From G963662655 sp963665015 (GTDB lineage: Bacteria; Cloacimonadota; Cloacimonadia; Cloacimonadales; JAIOQZ01), in assembly GCA_963665015.2 (NCBI GenBank), contig CAXXSY010000004.1, positions 930,001 to 994,000 on the forward strand: 64,000 nt of DNA, read 5' to 3'. The notes beneath the pieces were generated by a model, which did no database searches, was not told the origin of the DNA, and saw only the letters and a program-made list of their open reading frames with translations. Positions 26,053-33,144 of this stretch are shown here, piece after piece. How positions within the stretch are numbered: the first letter of the stretch is position 1; each line of letters opens with the position of its first letter. Position numbers and translations under genes: made by a program.

Positions 26053-26066
26053 AGTGAACGCTCACT
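26053..26066. promoter_or_regulatory. candidate TetR operator upstream of the ferredoxin/hcp unit
   Basis: Inverted repeat AGTGA-ACGC-TCACT, 21 bases before the ferredoxin ATG and followed by AACGTT. Size and symmetry suit a TetR-family dimer, and the adjacent tetR gene makes it the natural candidate. Binding is inferred, not shown. Confidence 0.55.
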
Positions 26067-26110
26067 AACGTTGGTTTGCAAAATCAATGGCGTCGTTCAC
26101 CCCTTGTTTT

Positions 26111-26692
26111 TCAGCTTTTTAAAAGGATTCTCAGTGATTGGATCAGGGATTTGCCTTCATCCACCAGGTTGAATTGATGGTTTTCGAGGGTCCAGCGGGT
26201 GACCAGCAGTCGCAGTGCGCCGACGGTCATGACGAAGATGTGGTCGAAGGCGAGGTCGTTTCGAATTTGATGTTGATCGAGGGCCTGTTGCAGGCAGCTA
26301 CGGACGAACATGCGATGGTGCTTCATCATGTCGAGCATCATGCCGGTCAACTCGCTGTCCAGCTTGAAATTGGCTTCGCACATGAGCACGGCTGCCCAGT
26401 CGGGATTTTCTGTGAAATACCGGAACCGCATGGCGAAGAAAGCGTCCAGCTTGTCGATACCGGTCAGGTTGCGATGCTCGATCTCCTCGTGGATGCCGTT
26501 CATCGTGTCCTCGAATGATCGGATGATGGTCGCGAGGATGCCTTTCTTGCTCTCGAAGTGACGATACAACGCCGGTTCGCTGAATCCGATCGCATTCGCA
26601 AGCCTCTTGATGGTGAGGTTTTGCACGCTGCTTTCGGCGATCAGCTCGACTGCTTTTTCGATGATCTCTTTTTGACGCTCGGTCAGTTCCAT
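26111..26692 (-). CDS. TetR-family transcriptional regulator
   Basis: 193 residues. The N-terminal HTH (about 7-52) reads EIIEKAVELIAESSVQNLTI, then KRLANAIGFSEPALYRHFESKKGIL, a textbook TetR motif. The C-terminal 130 residues are an all-helical ligand/dimerisation domain. GGAG lies before the ATG. It is the first gene of tetR > ferredoxin > hcp and probably represses that unit in response to an unknown redox or nitrosative ligand. Its upstream DNA is occupied by four identical 83-bp tandem repeats. Confidence 0.9.
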   Translation of the reverse strand: MELTERQKEIIEKAVELIAESSVQNLTIKRLANAIGFSEPALYRHFESKKGILATIIRSFEDTMNGIHEEIEHRNLTGIDKLDAFFAMRFRYFTENPDWAAVLMCEANFKLDSELTGMMLDMMKHHRMFVRSCLQQALDQHQIRNDLAFDHIFVMTVGALRLLVTRWTLENHQFNLVDEGKSLIQSLRILLKS

Positions 26693-26711
26693 TTTTACTC
26701 CACTTTCGCTA

Positions 26712-27063
26712 TTTCGCTTCGCGAAAGCCGATTGTTGAAAATATATCCGCTAACATGATTTCGCTGCGCGAATTCACAACGCTCATGTTTTCGTTTTCGC
26801 TTCGCGAAAGCCGATTGTTGAAAATATATCCGCTAACATGATTTCGCTGCGCGAATTCACAACGCTCATGTTTTCGTTTTCGCTTCGCGAAAGCCGATTG
26901 TTGAAAATATATCCGCTAACATGATTTCGCTGCGCGAATTCACAACGCTCATGTTTTCGTTTTCGCTTCGCGAAAGCCGATTGTTGAAAATATATCCGCT
27001 AACATGATTTCGCTGCGCGAATTCACAACGCTCATGTTTTCGTTTTCGCTTCGCGAAAGCCGA
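26712..27063. repeat. tandem array of four identical 83-bp units plus a partial fifth
   Basis: Units begin at about 26714, 26797, 26880 and 26963 with a truncated one at 27046; the period is exactly 83 and no base differs between the copies I compared. Each unit holds three palindromes: TTTCGC-ttc-GCGAAA; TTCGC-tgc-GCGAA; and AACATGA/TCATGTT enclosing the second. It begins only 19 bases upstream of the tetR start codon, so copy number would change the tetR leader or promoter spacing. Confidence 0.95.
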
Positions 27064-27170
27064 AAATAGTTAGTTAATACTCACAAACAAGATATTTCAA
27101 GATGCTTGGGATGTCAAATGTTTTTTGTATCTTTCTATCCTGGGTACTCAGATGTCTCGTCTGTATATGG

Positions 27171-27218
27171 AACCAACTTCTGAATGTCCGAGCCTGCGAG
27201 GTCTTCCGAATGTTGGTT
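27171..27218. repeat. TTCYGAATG element E3
   Basis: Arms AACCAAC (27171-27177)/GTTGGTT (27212-27218) enclose TTCTGAATG, a 17-base GC-rich middle, and TTCCGAATG. It directly abuts the composite repeat that follows. Confidence 0.85.
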
Positions 27219-27575
27219 TTGTCTGAAGCAGGATAGACTGGATAAGGGAAATCAACAGGATGGGGAGGTGGTCGTTTGATGGATGGTCACCCGCCTGCAT
27301 CTTCGTCCGATCCCGCCTTTGCCGTGAATATACCGCAAATCCGAGCTACCGGACACGAGAATTGATTTGCGGAACACCACGGCAAAGGCGCGAAGCGAAC
27401 GAATCTGCTATGCGGTGGTTCGGGTTGGTGCGCGGTAGCCAGGGCTCACGCCTGTGATTTTGCTTGCAAAATCGAATCCCCCATGTGGGCTACCGTCTGT
27501 CGTTCCTGCGGAACTCGGAGGCGGCACGCTCTCTATCCGGATTATTTCCTTTATCCTGTCTATCCTGCTTCAGAA
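27219..27575. repeat. composite repeat island: family C, element D2, GTAG hairpin, inverted family C
   Basis: Order: GTCTGAAGCAGG-type repeat (27219-27270); element D2, with outer stem 27314-27326/27378-27390; a GTAG-headed hairpin (27435-27494) with arms GGTAGCC/GGCTACC enclosing GATTTTGC-tt-GCAAAATC; CGTTCC-tgc-GGAACT at about 27501; then a reverse-complement family C copy (27541-27573). Ends in opposite orientation give the island the look of a composite element. Nothing coding is seen in the 570 bases before the channel gene. Confidence 0.85.
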
Positions 27576-27635
27576 ATTCCTTGACTTCCCACACCCATCC
27601 ATTAACAGAAAGTAAATCCAGCGGGGGAGAACGAT

Positions 27636-29126
27636 ATGGCAGAGTGGGCTGATTACAGAGTCGAGATACTCGATGAACCTTTCGTGCGACCAGCAATGGG
27701 TGATTGGCCGGAGACGGTGTTCGAGAAAACGGCGCGAGTGCATTTTCTGGATGAACGAGAGAAAGAGTACGAGACGATCGATTATGCTTTCGTGGATCCC
27801 GATGATGTTCTTGCTGATGTTCATGCGGGGAAGGAGATTAATCTGAGGCGATGCTATGTGAAGGATTTAGCACTCAGATACAACATAAGGGACTATAGAA
27901 AGAATGGTCCCAAACAAATCAATCTTCGATCTGCAGGAAACGCCTTTTTCGATGGAGGGCTTGACTTAGCTTACGCAGCCCTACCTGAAGGAGATAAATC
28001 ATTTTCTGATTCGTATTTTGTGTCAGGCTGCACAAACTTCGGTTCGGTAAGGTTCGGGAATGGTTATGCCGATTTCAGCGGCTGTAGATTTATTGGTGAA
28101 GAAGTAGGTTTTAGTGGTTCAAGCTTTGGTGATGGAACGGTTGATTTTGAATTTGCCCAATTTCGTTGCGACTTTATTAATTTCTCCGGAACCGATTTTG
28201 GGGATGGTGAAGTCGTTTTTGATGACGCAAACCTCGAATCCAAAAGAATTATTTTCGATCGTTCAGACTTTGGAGAAGGGCTTTCAACTTTTTGGAGGAC
28301 CAATTTTAGTAATTGCCAAGTTTTTTTCACAGGCTCATCTTTTGATGGACTATCAATGTATTCAATGGATATAAACAGTAAAATTTGCTTTGATGAGATA
28401 GACGCTGAATATATCATATTTCATTGCATCACTATTTATGACAATCTTACATTTGTTGGCGCGAAAATGAAATGCATAGAATTTAGAGATTGTTTAATTC
28501 ATCAATATCTTGATATCAATTGGAATGAGAATAACCTTTCTTCGGCAATTGAATCTATTAAAGAACAAGATAAACTATACGAAAATGATGAGTTAACTTG
28601 TTTGTCTGATTCAGGAAAACACCACCGCGCAGCCGAAACCGCCCTCCTTCTCAAAGAAAACTTCCGCAAGATGGGGCGCTACGAGGACGAGGATTGCGCG
28701 TACTACACATACAAGAAGCACGATATCCGGGCGGAGCATTGCGGGAAATCGTTCTGGAAAAGGATGTTCGACAAGCCCGGCTTCTGGTTCAAGCTGCTGG
28801 TTTACGAGCTCATCGGCGGGTATGGAACCCGGCCGGTGAGGATATTCTATACAATGCTTGCAACGGTCGGCATTTTCGCACTCATATATCATATCATCCT
28901 GGCGTATGGCGGCACAATCAAGAATCTGTCGTGTGGTGGCATCTTCGACTGGAAAGCGTTGTCATGTTCTCTCTATTTCAGCGCGATCACATTCCTCACC
29001 ATCGGTTACGGCGATCTGTCGCCGGCGCACTGGCTGATACGAACGCTGGCCAGCATCGAAGGTCTCATCGGGCTGCTGTTGATATCCTATTTCACGATCG
29101 CGTTTTCACGGAAGGTGCTACGGTAG
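27636..29126 (+). CDS. pentapeptide-like repeat protein fused to a two-helix K+ channel (paralogue 1)
   Basis: 496 residues. Residues 70-300 are degenerate pentapeptide-type repeats (ADFSGCRF, VGFSGSSF, INFSGTDF, VVFDDANL), predicting a right-handed beta-helix. A conserved linker (HHRAAETALLLKENFRKMGRY, cited in part) leads to a membrane module with helices near 405-430 and 470-492. The K+ selectivity filter is TIGYGD (455-460). Such fusions suggest a soluble beta-helix gating a tetrameric K+ pore. GGGGGA precedes the ATG. DNA of the repeat domain (about 27840-28600) is clearly AT-richer than the channel half, with a sharp change near 28612. A paralogue is at 45319-46776. Ligand unknown. Confidence 0.85.
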   Translation: MAEWADYRVEILDEPFVRPAMGDWPETVFEKTARVHFLDEREKEYETIDYAFVDPDDVLADVHAGKEINLRRCYVKDLALRYNIRDYRKNGPKQINLRSAGNAFFDGGLDLAYAALPEGDKSFSDSYFVSGCTNFGSVRFGNGYADFSGCRFIGEEVGFSGSSFGDGTVDFEFAQFRCDFINFSGTDFGDGEVVFDDANLESKRIIFDRSDFGEGLSTFWRTNFSNCQVFFTGSSFDGLSMYSMDINSKICFDEIDAEYIIFHCITIYDNLTFVGAKMKCIEFRDCLIHQYLDINWNENNLSSAIESIKEQDKLYENDELTCLSDSGKHHRAAETALLLKENFRKMGRYEDEDCAYYTYKKHDIRAEHCGKSFWKRMFDKPGFWFKLLVYELIGGYGTRPVRIFYTMLATVGIFALIYHIILAYGGTIKNLSCGGIFDWKALSCSLYFSAITFLTIGYGDLSPAHWLIRTLASIEGLIGLLLISYFTIAFSRKVLR

Positions 29127-29142
29127 GGACACTCACCCCTGT

Positions 29143-29256
29143 CCCCTCTCTTTGAACAAAGAGAGGGGTACGGCCATGTATGATGTTTGTCTATATGCAG
29201 GATTCGTGTCTGGCGTCCCGTTTTCTCTAACCCCTCTCTTGATCCCAAGAGAGGGG
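29143..29256. repeat. two hairpins between convergent genes (CCCC-rich family)
   Basis: CCCCTCTCTTTG-aa-CAAAGAGAGGGG (29143-29168) and CCCCTCTCTTG-atcc-CAAGAGAGGGG (29231-29256), flanked by ACTCACCCCTG and GGGGGTGAG, which are inverted relative to one another. Together they look like the two ends of one small composite, or a bidirectional terminator. Confidence 0.8.
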
Positions 29257-29268
29257 CCGGGGGTGAGT

Positions 29269-30195
29269 TTATTCCTCTTCCTCCACGCCAAACATCTTTT
29301 TGACTGAGGTTCCGACTCCCTTCACCGCGCCCCAGGTCTTCTTTCCGCTCATTACGATGAGGTCTTTGTAGATGCGCTGGGTGACGTCGGAGAGGATGTT
29401 GCGGGTGGTGCTGGCGATGGTCTGCACGGCGGGGAAGAGCTCGCTCTGTTTCTCGATGTGGAGCACGGTGCAGTAGCGCTCGGTGATGAGCGAGATGCGC
29501 GTCAGGAGGGCCGCGTTGACCATCCCGTCGGCGAGGGAGGAGAGCACGATGTTCGCGCCGGGCAGCTTCTTCATGCCGTCGGTGGCGTACTTGGAAAAGA
29601 GCTCGGTGATGAAGTACTCGACGCCCTCGGAGCCCGCGATCATGGTCGAGAGCATGACCAGCCTGCCGATGGAGAGCAGGTCGCGGTTGGTGACTCTGCC
29701 GTGGTAGAGCTGGAAGAATTCGCGCACCATATTGATGCTGGCGGTGAGCATGAGAAAGGCGTCAATGAAGCCGTTCTGTGACAGGCTGGTGCTGTAGAAC
29801 AGCGAGGTGACGTAGCGCTTGCGGATGCGTTCTCCCTCCTTCTTGAGCTCCTTCACGACCGCATTGTAACCCGCCTCGTCCGCGGTGATCACGGAGAAAT
29901 CGAATTGCTGCGCGGTCAGGTACTTGTTGTCTCGAAATTTGGTCAGGCGCTTCTCGATCAGGATGGGCACGCGCGCGCGGTCCTTCGCGGGCGGCTCATT
30001 GGGACGCAACATCAGCATCTTGAACAGGGGGATCAGTACGAAATAGATCGTTGCCGCCGCCAGCAGGATGAGGAATCCGTAACCCGCCCACGGATGCAGC
30101 AGGTAGAGCGAGGTGTAGAGCTGAAGGAATTCCTTGATCACGAAATAGATCAGAAAGAGCGAGAAGAAAAACAGGATGCGCTGGATGGTTTTCAT
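29269..30195 (-). CDS. DUF697-family membrane protein
   Basis: 308 residues. Two N-terminal membrane helices (about 8-30 and 36-58) are followed by a cytoplasmic helical region. The DUF697 core has SLFYSTSLSQNGFIDAFLMLTASINMVREFF (cited in part) and VNAALLTRISLITERYC. DUF697 proteins include YcjF-type inner-membrane proteins of unknown function, often paired with GTPases. It starts 12 bases after the preceding exported-protein gene and is probably co-transcribed with it. The C-terminal tail is acidic (VEEEE). Confidence 0.75.
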   Translation of the reverse strand: MKTIQRILFFFSLFLIYFVIKEFLQLYTSLYLLHPWAGYGFLILLAAATIYFVLIPLFKMLMLRPNEPPAKDRARVPILIEKRLTKFRDNKYLTAQQFDFSVITADEAGYNAVVKELKKEGERIRKRYVTSLFYSTSLSQNGFIDAFLMLTASINMVREFFQLYHGRVTNRDLLSIGRLVMLSTMIAGSEGVEYFITELFSKYATDGMKKLPGANIVLSSLADGMVNAALLTRISLITERYCTVLHIEKQSELFPAVQTIASTTRNILSDVTQRIYKDLIVMSGKKTWGAVKGVGTSVKKMFGVEEEE

Positions 30196-30207
30196 AGTTC
30201 CTCCCGT

Positions 30208-30783
30208 TTATTCGGGGAATTTCGGTGCTTTGGAGACGAGTCCCGCCGCATCGAATATGACATACACCTTCTTCGAGAAATTCCACTGGTATTTCCAAAG
30301 ATTCTTCTCCGGAATCTCGAAGCGTGAGTCGAGCGGAAAACCCAACGTGCGGATGACCGCCTCCTTGCACATACCGGGCAGAACCTTTCCCTGCGCGATG
30401 TTCAGCCGTTCGGTGTCGGTGAGGTTCGCGGTCAGTTGGTCGAAGGTCTCCGAGGTGAACATGCGGCGCAAGAGGTCTTCCATCGCAAGATCCTCGTCGT
30501 CGTCGCGGTCGATGACCACGCAAAAATACTTGCCACGCACCTGAAACGAGACCTCCGGATCGTTGCTCGTGCTGATATCGTCGATCACGTCGAGTTTGTC
30601 GATGCGCGTCCCGGCGGGCAGGAATCTGCCCTCGATGCGGTTGATCGATTCGATGTGATCCGGGTCGGTGTACCACAGGTTGTGCGCCAGATACCAGGTT
30701 TTGCTCTTGTCCAGCTCGTGGTCCGCGCAGAAAATCGAGCCTGCGAGCATCGCTAGCGTGATAATGAATATAAAACTCTTCAT
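30208..30783 (-). CDS. exported protein with BamE/SmpA-like C-terminal segment
   Basis: 191 residues starting with a signal peptide (MKSFIFIITLAMLAGSIFCAD). It has a weak repeat of charged segments. The C-terminal part (PGMCKEAVIRTLGFPLD, then KYQWNFSKKVYVIFD) resembles the SmpA/OmlA (BamE-like) beta-beta-alpha motif, which reads GMxxxxVxxxLGxP. There is no lipobox Cys at the signal cleavage site, although Cys19 is near. Likely periplasmic. Coupled with the DUF697 gene. The 46-bp repeat array lies upstream. Confidence 0.6.
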   Translation of the reverse strand: MKSFIFIITLAMLAGSIFCADHELDKSKTWYLAHNLWYTDPDHIESINRIEGRFLPAGTRIDKLDVIDDISTSNDPEVSFQVRGKYFCVVIDRDDDEDLAMEDLLRRMFTSETFDQLTANLTDTERLNIAQGKVLPGMCKEAVIRTLGFPLDSRFEIPEKNLWKYQWNFSKKVYVIFDAAGLVSKAPKFPE

Positions 30784-30825
30784 CGGACGATCCCTTCAAT
30801 TCTTGTTGTTCTCTATCGGTCCGCC

Positions 30826-30935
30826 AAGCTCCAGCCTGGCATCTCCCATTGTTCTCTATTGGACCGCCAAGCTCCAGCTTGGCATCTCTTGTTGTTCTCT
30901 ATTGGACCGCCGAGCTCCAGCTTGGCATCTCCCAT
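30826..30935. repeat. three dispersed family B hairpins upstream of the exported-protein gene
   Basis: Three copies of GGWCCGCCAAGCTCCAGCYTGGCATCTC with spacers TTGTTCTCTATT. The third has GAGC in place of AAGC, which breaks one pair of the stem. They are inverse in orientation to the array at 30994-31407. Confidence 0.8.
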
Positions 30936-30993
30936 GTCAGTCTTGAATTCAAGTCAAATTTTTCCGGTACAATAATCCGAAATGAAATCATGG

Positions 30994-31407
30994 CATTCCT
31001 TGCCAAGCTGGAGCTTGGCGGACCATTTCGAATGCCATGCATTCCTTGCCAGGCCGGAGCTTGGCGGACCATTTCGAATGCCATGCATTCCTTGCCAGGC
31101 TGGAGCTTGGCGGACCATTTCGAATGCCATGCATTCCTTGCCAGGCCGGAGCTTGGCGAACTATTTCGAATGCCATGCATTCCTTGCCAAGCTGGAGCTT
31201 GGCGAACTATTTCGAATGCCATGCATTCCTTGCCAGGCTGGAGCTTGGCGGACCATTTCGAATGCCATGCATTCCTTGCCAGGCCGGAGCTTGGCGAACT
31301 ATTTCGAATGCCATGCATTCCTTGCCAGGCTGGAGCTTGGCGAACCATTTCGAATGCCATGCATTCCTTGCCAGGCCGGAGTTTGGCGGATAATTTCGAA
31401 TGCCGGA
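30994..31407. repeat. nine-unit 46-bp tandem array of the family B hairpin
   Basis: Units start at 30994, 31040, 31086, 31132, 31178, 31224, 31270, 31316 and 31362. Each is CATTCCTTGCCARGCYGGAG followed by CTTGGCGRACYATTTCGAATGCCATG. Arms vary (GCCAAGC, GCCAGGC) against GCTTGGC. Open frames run through on both strands because 46 is not a multiple of three and stops are absent; these are artefacts. Every part of the unit is conserved, so there are no CRISPR-like spacers. Confidence 0.95.
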
Positions 31408-31425
31408 TGCACAACACATCCCCTG

Positions 31426-33144
31426 TTACTTCTTTGTTTGCACGAAGCCGCGAACGGCGGGTGAAAACACGCTCTGGTCGTGCTCGGTCAGGAACAGGAT
31501 GGCGATATCTTTCTGTCTCTGCGCGTCCTGGGTCAGTTCCAGTCGTCGCAGTTCTGCGTAGCCGGCGGCGAGCTCGTTCGTGTAGGTCATTTCGAGTAAC
31601 GTCAAGGCGTCTTCCGCGCGACCGCTCAGGATTGCCCAGTCTGCCGCCTGGATCAGATAAAACTCGTTCTGCGTGCGTTCGTAGAGGGTCTGGAGCTTCT
31701 CGAGCGCGGTATCGAACCGGTAGAGGTTGAACGCGCGGAAGGCATCGAGGAACAGCGCGCGGTCGTCACCCTCGAGGTTGGACATCAGGTGCGAGATGGC
31801 GAGCGCGTCGTTGACCTTCTCCTGTCCCGCGCTGCGGATGATCATGTCGTTGAGGGTGGAATCGGCGCGGCTATCGGCTTGCAACGTGTAGGCGAGAAAG
31901 CGATAGTAGAAGCTCATGGTCTCGGCGTCGGAGCCGGGCTTTTCGCCGCGGAGGATTTGCTGCATCTTGTTCTCCGCCTTGTCGAACTGTTCGTTCATCA
32001 GGAGCAAATGGACGGTCTCGAACTGGATGCGTTTCTTCTCTCGCTGGTTCATGGTAAAGTCTTCCGCTTCTTCCAGGTACCCTATCACCTTGTCGGACTC
32101 CTGTTGCCGGATCAGGGCGAGGTTCGCCAGCAGTTCGCGGCAGGTGCGGTTGGCGTCGATGCGGTGACGGTTGACGCCGGTTTGGAGCTGCTTGTTGTCG
32201 CGGATTTCCAGCAAAATGTTCTCGGCGGTGTCGAGGCTGTCCCGCGCGATGGCGATCTTTGCCAGCATGATGCGTGCGTCGGCGGTCTTCAGGATGTTCT
32301 GCACCTTTTGGATGTAATTGTTGAAACCGCGTTGCGCCAGATCGAGGTCACCGGCGGCGAGTCGCTCGCTGGCGAATTGCAAGAGTTTGTCGGGTGCGAG
32401 ATCGCGATAGATGGCAAAAGCCTTGTCCAGGTCTCCCGATTCCACCAGCGCTTGCGCGTAGAGTTCGATCAGGAGCGGATTCCCGCTGTCGATGGCGTTT
32501 TCGCGGATCACGGACAGCACCTCCGGCTTCTCCATGATCATCTCCATGAGCTTGCGGTTGACGTAGTGGTAGTAGCCCGGATTGTCCTCCATGTAGGCGA
32601 AGAGCTCCGGTATTGCCCTGTCGTACTGCCCGTTCGCCTGATAGACCCTCGCCAGTTCGAGGTTGTAGCCGTGCGAGCTATCGACCTCCCTCGCCTTCAG
32701 CAGGTAACGAATCGCGTTTTCGTAGTCGCGGAACGACTCGAACACGGAGGCGATCTCACCCAGCAGGACGATATCCTTCGGCGATGCCTTCGCCTGCTGC
32801 TCGGCGTAGTCCTTTGCGCGGTCGAACTCGTTGTCCAGCAGGAGGATGGATAGCCTGTGACGGACTTGCTTGTTCAGCGGAAGTGCGCTGCCGAATTCTT
32901 CCAGCGCCGCGCTTGCTTCCTCCGTTTTCGATTGCAGCAGCAGATTGCGGATCAGGTTTTCGACTGCCGGCGCGTGGTCGGGCCTGTCTCTGAGCAGCTC
33001 CCGGTAGATGCCGTTGGCGTCGTCGTACTGGCGTCTCAGCTCAAAGCTTCGCGCGCGCTGCATGTAGATTTTCGTGACGTCGTACTGACCGAGCAATGTC
33101 GATGCGACGAGGATAAGGATTGTTATCAGTGCAAAGCGTCTCAT
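31426..33144 (-). CDS. exported TPR-repeat protein
   Basis: 572 residues with a signal peptide (MRRFALITILILVASTLLGQ) and many TPR-like helical pairs: ARSFELRRQYDDANGIYREL, AEEASAALEEFG-type segments and YENAIRYLLKAREVD. Probably a periplasmic scaffold. Its ATG overlaps the DUF4175 stop codon by four bases, so they are coupled; the operon is cyclase > radical SAM > DUF4175 > TPR. It is the last gene. No terminator is clear; the 46-bp array begins right after its stop. Confidence 0.8.
   Translation of the reverse strand: MRRFALITILILVASTLLGQYDVTKIYMQRARSFELRRQYDDANGIYRELLRDRPDHAPAVENLIRNLLLQSKTEEASAALEEFGSALPLNKQVRHRLSILLLDNEFDRAKDYAEQQAKASPKDIVLLGEIASVFESFRDYENAIRYLLKAREVDSSHGYNLELARVYQANGQYDRAIPELFAYMEDNPGYYHYVNRKLMEMIMEKPEVLSVIRENAIDSGNPLLIELYAQALVESGDLDKAFAIYRDLAPDKLLQFASERLAAGDLDLAQRGFNNYIQKVQNILKTADARIMLAKIAIARDSLDTAENILLEIRDNKQLQTGVNRHRIDANRTCRELLANLALIRQQESDKVIGYLEEAEDFTMNQREKKRIQFETVHLLLMNEQFDKAENKMQQILRGEKPGSDAETMSFYYRFLAYTLQADSRADSTLNDMIIRSAGQEKVNDALAISHLMSNLEGDDRALFLDAFRAFNLYRFDTALEKLQTLYERTQNEFYLIQAADWAILSGRAEDALTLLEMTYTNELAAGYAELRRLELTQDAQRQKDIAILFLTEHDQSVFSPAVRGFVQTKK

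Noticed and set aside
26712..27063. CRISPR array or iteron-type replication origin in the 83-bp repeats
   Set aside because: Units are identical over their full length without spacers, and no replication initiator gene, DnaA-box cluster or partition gene is adjacent.
30994..31407. CRISPR array
   Set aside because: The period is regular, but the whole 46-bp unit is conserved, there are no unique spacers, and no cas gene is in the window.
30899..31730. Long open frames on both strands through the 46-bp array (up to about 290 codons)
   Set aside because: They are translations of a tandem hairpin repeat; three frames and both strands are open at once because the unit lacks stops. No ribosome site or family match.
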